From: Syntrophobacterales bacterium
GTDB taxonomy: Bacteria; Desulfobacterota; Syntrophobacteria; BM002
Direction: 5' to 3'
DNA: 6,381 nt
Assembly (NCBI GenBank): GCA_030613915.1
Contig: JAUWKY010000144.1
Location: 1-6,381 of the forward strand
The notes below the pieces were generated by a model, which saw only the letters and a list, made by a program, of their open reading frames with translations, made no database searches and had not been told where the DNA came from. Below are positions 1 to 5,028 of the stretch, piece by piece (position 1 is the first letter of the stretch; each line of letters starts with the position of its first letter). Position numbers and translations under genes: made by a program.

Positions 1-1
1 A

Positions 2-217
2 CGTTCTCTCGGACCGGAAACTCTGCTCGAGAAACTACTGCAATCCATGGCGTGCCAGATCGCCATAAAGGCTGGCCAGAGATTGGGGAGGGAAGAGATT
101 GCGGCACTCTTGCAGCAGCTCGATGGGCTGGATCACTGTTCAACGTGCCCACACGGCCGTCCACTCTGGTGGAAACTCACCATGGGTGAGGTGGAAAGGA
201 TGTTCGGGAGGACGTGA
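2..217 (+). CDS. mutL: DNA mismatch repair protein MutL, C-terminal end (5' truncated by window)
   Basis: The frame is open from base 2 and ends at TGA 215-217, giving the last 71 residues of a protein that begins outside the window. The fragment contains ACQIAIKAG (residues 17-25 of the fragment), then an E-rich helix (GREEIAALLQQL), then STCPHGRP, then a closing KLTMGEVERMF helix. This order (AC..AIKAG, then CPHGRP) is that of the C-terminal dimerisation/endonuclease domain of MutL. The ACx and CPHGRP motifs belong to the metal-binding set of nicking MutL proteins such as that of Bacillus, which suggests that this MutL is an endonuclease rather than the motif-less E. coli type. The DQHAxxE motif that would confirm this lies upstream of the window. 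MutL couples MutS mismatch recognition to strand incision. It is followed on the same strand by miaA, as in many proteobacteria, so co-transcription is likely. The family call is firm; the endonuclease status is inferred. Confidence 0.92.
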   Translation, partial: RSLGPETLLEKLLQSMACQIAIKAGQRLGREEIAALLQQLDGLDHCSTCPHGRPLWWKLTMGEVERMFGRT

Positions 218-242
218 GCAGAACGCTTTGCGTTCTGCTCAC
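214..242 (+). repeat. Perfect 13-bp inverted repeat (hairpin) at the mutL stop codon
   Basis: GTGAGCAGAACGC (214-226) is followed by a TTT loop (227-229) and its exact reverse complement GCGTTCTGCTCAC (230-242). The left arm includes the mutL stop (215-217). The right arm ends two bases before the AGG that could serve as ribosome binding site of miaA (244-246). No T-run follows, so it does not have the form of a classical intrinsic terminator. It could work as an mRNA stability or processing hairpin between two co-transcribed genes, or modulate coupling between mutL and miaA translation. The pairing is directly visible; the role is not. Confidence 0.85.
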
Positions 243-252
243 TAGGTCACAA

Positions 253-1209
253 ATGTCAGGACATATGGACGAAGACAAGCCCAAAGTCATAGCCGTAATG
301 GGTCCCACTGCAGTGGGAAAAACCTGGCTGGTTTCACAGCTGACCAAGGATTTGGGCGGTGAGATTGTAAACGCGGATTCGGTCCAGATCTATCGTTTCA
401 TGGACATTGGCACCGCTAAACCCACAATGGCTGATAGGGCGGAGGTGGCCCATCACCTTGTGGACCTTGTGGATCCTGACCAGGACTTCGATGCCAGTCG
501 CTACAGCCAACTGGCAAGAGAGGTGATCGCAAGCCTGGCCCGACAGGACAAGCCCGCCATAGTGGTAGGTGGAACCGGCCTGTACCTCAAAGCGATTTTT
601 CACGGGCTTTTCCCCGGAGCCCCTTCAGATCCGTTGGTAAGACAACGTTTGCGTCGAGAAGCGGAGAAAAAGGGTGGGGTCGAGCTTTACCAAAGGCTTC
701 AACGGATAGATCCAACCACCGCCCAGCGAGTCCATCCACATGACCTTTTCAGAATTATCCGGGCCCTGGAAGTGTGGGAATGTAGCGGGCAACCGATCTC
801 TGCCCTACAAAGTGATCACGATTTCAAGGATCGACCATTCCTGCCGCTGAAAATTGGGTTGCGACGTCCTCGCCCCGAACTGTATGAACGTATCGACAGG
901 AGAGTGGAAGAAATGATGGCCCAGGGACTTTTGGAGGAGGTCAGAGGACTTCTGAGCCGTGGCTATGGACCAAACCTCAAGAGCATGCAGGCCTTGGGTT
1001 ACCGGCACATGGTGCAACATCTGATAAATGGTGTGGATATCACTGAGGCTGTAAGGACCATGAAGCGAGATACTCGCCGCTATGCCAAAAGACAGATGAC
1101 TTGGTTTCGACGCGACCGGGAGATTAACTGGTTTCACCCACGACAGATGGAGGATATTGTCAGGCTCGCTGGGCGGTTTTTGGGCGGCCTCAATCGGGGT
1201 GATAATTGA
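253..1209 (+). CDS. miaA: tRNA dimethylallyltransferase (tRNA A37 isopentenyltransferase)
   Basis: MiaA transfers the dimethylallyl group of DMAPP to N6 of adenine 37 in cytosolic tRNAs that read UNN codons, the step before methylthiolation by MiaB. With the ATG at 253 the protein has 318 residues, close to the usual size. Visible motifs are a P-loop GPTAVGKT (17-24), NADSVQIY (40-47) with the catalytic Asp at 42, HHLVDLVDP (67-75), VGGTGLYLKA (105-114), HDLFRIIRALEVWE for the tRNA-binding insertion, SMQALGYRHM, and the C-terminal KRQMTWFRRD (279-288). Start choice: ATG 253 has AGG at 244-246 with a 6-nt gap. ATG 265 is possible but its AGGA lies only 3 nt away. GTG 214 would overlap the mutL stop by 4 nt, but it lies inside the hairpin and adds 13 residues (MSRTLCVLLTRSQ) with no counterpart I recognise in the family. 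The order mutL-miaA on the same strand is common in proteobacteria. All key motifs look intact. Confidence 0.97.
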   Translation: MSGHMDEDKPKVIAVMGPTAVGKTWLVSQLTKDLGGEIVNADSVQIYRFMDIGTAKPTMADRAEVAHHLVDLVDPDQDFDASRYSQLAREVIASLARQDKPAIVVGGTGLYLKAIFHGLFPGAPSDPLVRQRLRREAEKKGGVELYQRLQRIDPTTAQRVHPHDLFRIIRALEVWECSGQPISALQSDHDFKDRPFLPLKIGLRRPRPELYERIDRRVEEMMAQGLLEEVRGLLSRGYGPNLKSMQALGYRHMVQHLINGVDITEAVRTMKRDTRRYAKRQMTWFRRDREINWFHPRQMEDIVRLAGRFLGGLNRGDN

Positions 1210-1303
1210 ACCGTTAGCAAACAAAAACTGCCACTGATCACAAAACGGAATACTAATTGCTAATAGATAACTGGTGCCTAGTTCCTCGTGAACTGCGCTT
1301 CCT

Positions 1304-1321
1304 GCGCGGAACGTTCTGCGC
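1304..1321. repeat. Near-perfect 18-nt palindrome upstream of a promoter
   Basis: GCGCGGAAC|GTTCTGCGC is self-complementary with one G/T exception (1308 with 1317). Its core GAACGTTC (1309-1316) is a perfect 8-bp palindrome. CTGCGC also occurs at 1293-1298, 1302-1307 and 1316-1321. The site lies 13 bp before the -35 element proposed at 1335. It could be an operator for a dimeric regulator, or in RNA a short hairpin ending the mutL-miaA transcript, although no T-run follows. The symmetry is seen directly; any function is inferred. Confidence 0.45.
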
Positions 1322-1334
1322 TCGGACAAAAGAG

Positions 1335-1363
1335 TTGACAAAACCCCTAAGTATCTATACAAA
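1335..1363 (+). promoter_or_regulatory. Candidate sigma70 promoter for the DUF4388 gene
   Basis: A consensus -35 hexamer TTGACA (1335-1340) is followed after 17 bp by TACAAA (1358-1363), which matches 4 of 6 positions of TATAAT. TATACA at 1356-1361 is an alternative -10 with a short 15-bp spacer. Transcription would begin near 1370, leaving about 60 nt of leader before the ATG at 1433. It lies in the 223-bp gap after miaA, where a separate promoter is expected because the downstream gene is functionally unrelated. Confidence 0.5.
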
Positions 1364-1432
1364 CTGGCATGTTAAGCAAAGATTTGACACACTTCCAGGA
1401 AAATACTGTGAAAGCATAGGTGGCGATTCCGC

Positions 1433-2656
1433 ATGGCATTGAAGGGAAACATCGAGACATTCTATCTGTCCAGCATGCTGCAGTTGCTTGCCCAAGATAA
1501 GAAGAGTGGTATTCTCACCATCGCCGATAAAGGGCGAATGGTGCGGGTGTACTTCAAGAATGGCACTATCATTTACGCTGTGGGCACCCAAAAGGAGGTA
1601 AGACTGGGTTATCTCCTGCGCACCAAAGGCATCATCTCAGCCGAGGAACTCCAGAAGGCCTTAACCCTGGCGAAGCAGAGGAAAGAGCGGTTGGGTAAGA
1701 TCTTGGTGGAAAAGAGCTTTATCTCCCTCGAGACGCTAAAGAAGTTTATTCACCAGCAGGTGCGCGACATCCTCTACGATTTGTTCTTGTGGAAAAAAGG
1801 AGACTTCGAGTACGTGGACCAGGATTTCGACCTGGACGAGGAGTTTGTCACTGAGCTAAATCACATGGAGGTAATATTAGAGGGCACTCGGCGTGTGGAT
1901 GAGTGGGAAATTCTCAGCAAGAATATCTCAAATCCCCAGGTGGTTTTCAAAATTAACAAAAGTGTGGAGAAACAGCGCGACACAGTTAACTTGACGGCCA
2001 ATGAGTGGCGCGTAATCTCACTGGTTGATGGAAAGCGGACAGTGGAGCAAATCGTCGACGACAGCGGCCACGATGAGTTTGTTGTCTACCGCATGATCCA
2101 CTCTCTGATTTCTTCGGGCCTTATTGAACCAAGCGGAGGTGCTGCTGCGGTCACTTCCGGGGGCAAGAGTGAAGCTCCTACTATCATCCAGATTTATCAC
2201 CATGTACTGTTGGGCTTGCTGAAGGTCACAGAAAAGGCCGCTGGCGCTCGAGCCTACAATGTCATGGAAGAGGCCAAGGCTCAGGTGCCGGCCCAGTACT
2301 CGAAGTTACTCAGAACCTATGATTGCCGCAGCGATGCCAAGACAAACCTCAAGCTGGTCCTGGAGGCTGCTCCTAATTCTCCTCCCGGCAATGAGGAACT
2401 ACTGTACGCTTTCAATGCCTGGATACTTGCCATCTTGCACAAACAGAACGGGATTCTGAGTGAAGAGGCCATGGCGGTTAACCTCCAGGAATTGACCAGA
2501 CCGGACTCCGCCTGGCAACAGCTTGCTGGCAAGTCCAACCTCAAAGGGGCCATTCTGAGCACTATCATCCAGACGGTGGAGCAATTTCAGCAAGAAGTGG
2601 GCAAGGGTGCGAAGGGCAAGGGAAAAGGCATTCTCTCCTTCCTCAAGCGGAAGTAA
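1433..2656 (+). CDS. DUF4388 (PATAN)-domain regulatory protein with winged-helix-like middle and basic tail
   Basis: The protein has 407 residues and no signal peptide or membrane segment, so it is cytoplasmic. Residues 4-50 (GNIETFYLSSMLQLLA, SGILTI, VRVYFKNGTIIYA) match the DUF4388/PATAN pattern of Gly-x-Leu/Ile-Glu, a leucine-rich helix, TGxLxI, then I/VxFxxGxIxxA. Residues 57-128 contain two consecutive LGxxLxxxxxIsxxxL units (LGYLLRTKGIISAEEL and LGKILVEKSFISLETL), like the N-terminal domain of GspE/MshE-type ATPases, ending in LWKKGDFEYVD. Residues 185-233 (NLTANEWRVISLVDGKRTV..IV to SLISSGLIEP) have a winged-helix pattern. Residues 250-390 are helical and unassigned. The C-terminus KGAKGKGKGILSFLKRK is strongly basic and may contact nucleic acid or the membrane. 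AGGTGG at 1418-1423, 9 nt before the ATG, is the likely ribosome binding site. DUF4388 proteins occur in motility, polarity and type IV pilus signalling, but no specific partner is proven here. The gene is convergent with the TPR-pseudokinase gene. Confidence 0.85.
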   Translation: MALKGNIETFYLSSMLQLLAQDKKSGILTIADKGRMVRVYFKNGTIIYAVGTQKEVRLGYLLRTKGIISAEELQKALTLAKQRKERLGKILVEKSFISLETLKKFIHQQVRDILYDLFLWKKGDFEYVDQDFDLDEEFVTELNHMEVILEGTRRVDEWEILSKNISNPQVVFKINKSVEKQRDTVNLTANEWRVISLVDGKRTVEQIVDDSGHDEFVVYRMIHSLISSGLIEPSGGAAAVTSGGKSEAPTIIQIYHHVLLGLLKVTEKAAGARAYNVMEEAKAQVPAQYSKLLRTYDCRSDAKTNLKLVLEAAPNSPPGNEELLYAFNAWILAILHKQNGILSEEAMAVNLQELTRPDSAWQQLAGKSNLKGAILSTIIQTVEQFQQEVGKGAKGKGKGILSFLKRK

Positions 2657-2661
2657 TTATA

Positions 2662-2689
2662 GTCCGTTGTCTGTCGTCCGTCGTCCGTG
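2662..2689. repeat. Tandem heptamer array, four copies
   Basis: Four contiguous 7-bp units, GTCCGTT, GTCTGTC, GTCCGTC and GTCCGTG, start 5 bp after the stop of the DUF4388 gene in the 147-bp spacer between convergent genes. A second, weaker 7-bp rhythm (AACTCGT, AACCCGC, GACGCAG) lies at 2750-2770, and a perfect 10-bp palindrome TCATTAATGA at 2705-2714. I see no convincing intrinsic terminator for either convergent gene in this spacer. The repeats resemble dispersed intergenic heptamer elements; a role in termination or as a remnant of a mobile repeat is inference. Confidence 0.7.
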
Positions 2690-2803
2690 GGAATTTGTCC
2701 TTGGTCATTAATGATTTACGCTAACTCCACCCGATACCTTGGGGTCCTCAACTCGTAACCCGCGACGCAGAGCCATCCTTTCTCGAATCTCGATCGACAA
2801 TGC

Positions 2804-4957
2804 CTAGATAGGAATTTTCTCAAGGGCAAGATCTAACTCGGTGGGCGTACGCCAGCGCTTTTTAGGATCTTTGTGCAGACATTTCAAAATGGCTTCATCC
2901 AGTTTGGCAGGAATGCTGGAGATAAACACCCGGGGAGGCACGGGATATTTCTCGTTGTGCTGCTTCTTGAAGTTCTCCGGTGATGGCCCTTTAAACGGCA
3001 ATTTTCCTGTAAGGGCTTGATAGAATACGAGGCCAAAAGAGTAGAGATCTGCGGCCTGCTTCATCTTGTCCGGCATTCGCGCGGGGGGGCGGTTGAACAG
3101 TTCGGGCGCCATAAAGGCTAATTCAAAAGCAGAGAGTTCCTCGTAGCTCGTTGTCAAATCCAGCATGTTATTGAGCTGGAAGACAAGACCAAAATCGGTA
3201 ATCTTGGCTTTGCTAACCTGGTCGCTGACAACCACCCGTTTGGAGTTAAGAGCGAGGTGGAATATTTTTCTTAGGGTATCGTCAGCGCCTCGATGCGAAT
3301 GGGCATAGGCTAGAGCGTTGAGAAGAGCTCTGGCCAAGCTGACGGCCTCGGCTATGGACAGGTGAGTTTTCTCTTTTAACAAGTCCTCCAAGGTGCTGCC
3401 GAAATCTTCCATGATCAGGTAATATTGGCCGTCGCTTTCGGCTACGTCCAGGACCCGAGTGATATTGCGGTTTTCCATATTCACTTGCTCATAGGCCCAC
3501 TTGACAATGAAATCCTTGACCTTGGCCCCACCAGACAGTTGAGGCAGAAGAGTCTTGGCGACACGAAAGGTTCCACTCGGAACCTCGCGCACTCGGAAAA
3601 TCTGATGGATCTCATCCTGACCAAGTTCTGCCTGAATCTCGTACTGGAGATCAGTGTCCACATGGAGGCCAAGCAAACCTTTGCCTTTGGACCAAAGGGG
3701 TCTTTGGGTCTGCGTCTGCACCTTGGAGCGGATTGCCTGGTGAGTGGGATCGATAGAGGCAGCACGCTGGAAGTAGGTTTGTGCCTGGTCGTATAGATTT
3801 TTCTTCTCGCAGGCTGTTCCCATCAGATAATAGTACTGCAAAGTTTCAGGTCCGGGCTTGATGGACTCTATCCAGGGAAGAGCATCTTCCAATAACTCCA
3901 GAGTTCGATCATAGTCCCGTTTTTTCAGCAGAGCCTTGCCGAGCTCGGTCAGGGCGGTCAATTTGTAAGGGGTGTCCTCCAGCATTACTTCCAGATATTC
4001 ATTGGCAGCACTGTCGAATTCGCCCGCACGGAGAAGGTGTCTGGCAAGCTTTAGGCGAATATCAGTTTTCGCACTTCCGTTGTCAAGCATCTGTTGGTAA
4101 ATGGCCGTGACTCGCTCCATGGCATCAGCGTTGCCCGGATCTTTCTCCAGTACTTGCTCATACAGAGGCACCAGTCTGTCAACAGGAACCTCCTGCTCGC
4201 TCTCCATGTGACGCAGTGTCTCGATGGCTTTAGAGAACTGTTCGTTCTTGAGGTGAAGCTTCACCAGGTTCAGCTGATAGCGATCGCTATCTTTGGCCAA
4301 GCTCTCGACCTTTTTGGCCGCAGTTCGATGGGTCGGATCGCTCGCCGCCAGCTGTTGGTAGAGCTCTAGGGCCTTTTCCATGTCACCAGCTGTTTCATAC
4401 CCTACCGCCATCTGCCCCAGGAGCACATTGCGGTCGGTATCATCCAAACCCTTCTGTCTATAGGTCTTCTCCAAGATCCGGAGGCCTTCCCTGTGCTGCC
4501 CGAGCTGAAGATGAGCCTTGCCGATCTGCAGAGAACATTCAATTGGCTGGAATCCAAAGGTGGCAGCGCTTTGAAACTCCTGGATTGCCTCGGCGAATAG
4601 ACCGATGTCCAGAAACGCTTGACCTCGATTGAAGGCAACACTCCCTTCCCCTTCTTGGGCGGCGACATGCTCTGCTGGTTTGGCTTCTGAGGGTTGGCCG
4701 TGGAATTCGGCTTCCTGACGTTCGATGAGAGCCAGTTGTTCCCGAATAGATCCGCGAAAGCTCTCGTAGGTTTGACGGAAAGCTGGATCGGTAGAGGCTC
4801 GTTGCGAGTGGGATCCCAACTCTTTCAGGAGCTGTTGGTAGGCCTGGCGGGCTTCATCGTAAAGACCCTGAGAAAGGTAGAGCTCAGCCTCATTTATCTT
4901 TTCTTGGATCTCAGAGAGGCCATTGGCGCTGGAATGGTTGATATTGTCTGATTGCAT
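2804..4957 (-). CDS. TPR-repeat protein with C-terminal serine/threonine pseudokinase domain
   Basis: The protein has 717 residues with no signal peptide or membrane helix. Residues 16-45 and about 105-405 form TPR-type helix pairs, for example SVAFNRGQAFLDIGLFAEAI, YETAGDMEKALELYQQL..DP, and LMGTACEKKNLYDQAQTYF..DP. After a linker with SKGKGLLGL (423-431), residues 439-717 are a Hanks-type kinase fold. The glycine loop is ELGQDEIHQIF (444-454), retaining only the first Gly. The ATP lysine is probably K468 (RVAKTLLP). The hinge region is YYLIMEDFG. The catalytic loop reads HLALNSKR (567-574), so the HRD Asp is Ala569, the Lys is Asn571 and the metal-binding Asn is Arg574. DFG (588-590), APE (617-619), DLYSFG (637-642) and KKRWR (699-703) remain. 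This predicts a folded but catalytically inactive kinase acting as a scaffold or a sensor of binding partners. ATG 4957 is the only good start; the upstream frame closes at 4988-4990 and the ribosome binding site is weak, consistent with translation coupled to the upstream gene. Confidence 0.9.
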   Translation of the reverse strand: MQSDNINHSSANGLSEIQEKINEAELYLSQGLYDEARQAYQQLLKELGSHSQRASTDPAFRQTYESFRGSIREQLALIERQEAEFHGQPSEAKPAEHVAAQEGEGSVAFNRGQAFLDIGLFAEAIQEFQSAATFGFQPIECSLQIGKAHLQLGQHREGLRILEKTYRQKGLDDTDRNVLLGQMAVGYETAGDMEKALELYQQLAASDPTHRTAAKKVESLAKDSDRYQLNLVKLHLKNEQFSKAIETLRHMESEQEVPVDRLVPLYEQVLEKDPGNADAMERVTAIYQQMLDNGSAKTDIRLKLARHLLRAGEFDSAANEYLEVMLEDTPYKLTALTELGKALLKKRDYDRTLELLEDALPWIESIKPGPETLQYYYLMGTACEKKNLYDQAQTYFQRAASIDPTHQAIRSKVQTQTQRPLWSKGKGLLGLHVDTDLQYEIQAELGQDEIHQIFRVREVPSGTFRVAKTLLPQLSGGAKVKDFIVKWAYEQVNMENRNITRVLDVAESDGQYYLIMEDFGSTLEDLLKEKTHLSIAEAVSLARALLNALAYAHSHRGADDTLRKIFHLALNSKRVVVSDQVSKAKITDFGLVFQLNNMLDLTTSYEELSAFELAFMAPELFNRPPARMPDKMKQAADLYSFGLVFYQALTGKLPFKGPSPENFKKQHNEKYPVPPRVFISSIPAKLDEAILKCLHKDPKKRWRTPTELDLALEKIPI

Positions 4958-5028
4958 GGTCAGGAAAGACCCCGGGCAACTGTCCTGCTAACATGGGAGG
5001 CGGCCAATCAGTCTAGGCCGGTGGCGAT

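Noticed and set aside
805..1362. 185-codon open frame on the - strand across the end of miaA
   Set aside because: It lies antisense to the well-supported miaA coding sequence, has no recognisable motif, and includes the spacer with the promoter. It is a shadow frame.
1366..1379. Possible sigma54 -24/-12 promoter (TGGCATGTTAAGCA)
   Set aside because: Only 8 bases separate GG from GC; the sigma54 promoter requires 10, so the spacing rules it out.
1384..1412. Second TTGACA (1384-1389) as an alternative promoter
   Set aside because: At 16-18 bp downstream there is no -10-like hexamer (TGTGAA at 17 bp). TACTGT is only 14 bp away. The upstream TTGACA at 1335 fits better.
3425..3796. 123-codon + strand frame inside the TPR-pseudokinase gene
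   Set aside because: It is antisense to a long frame with clear TPR and kinase-fold motifs, and its product shows no recognisable domain.
5001..5020. CGGCC...GGCCG inverted repeat in the 71-bp gap between the two - strand genes
   Set aside because: The stem is only 5 bp with a 10-nt loop and no T-run follows on the - strand, so it is not convincing as a terminator.
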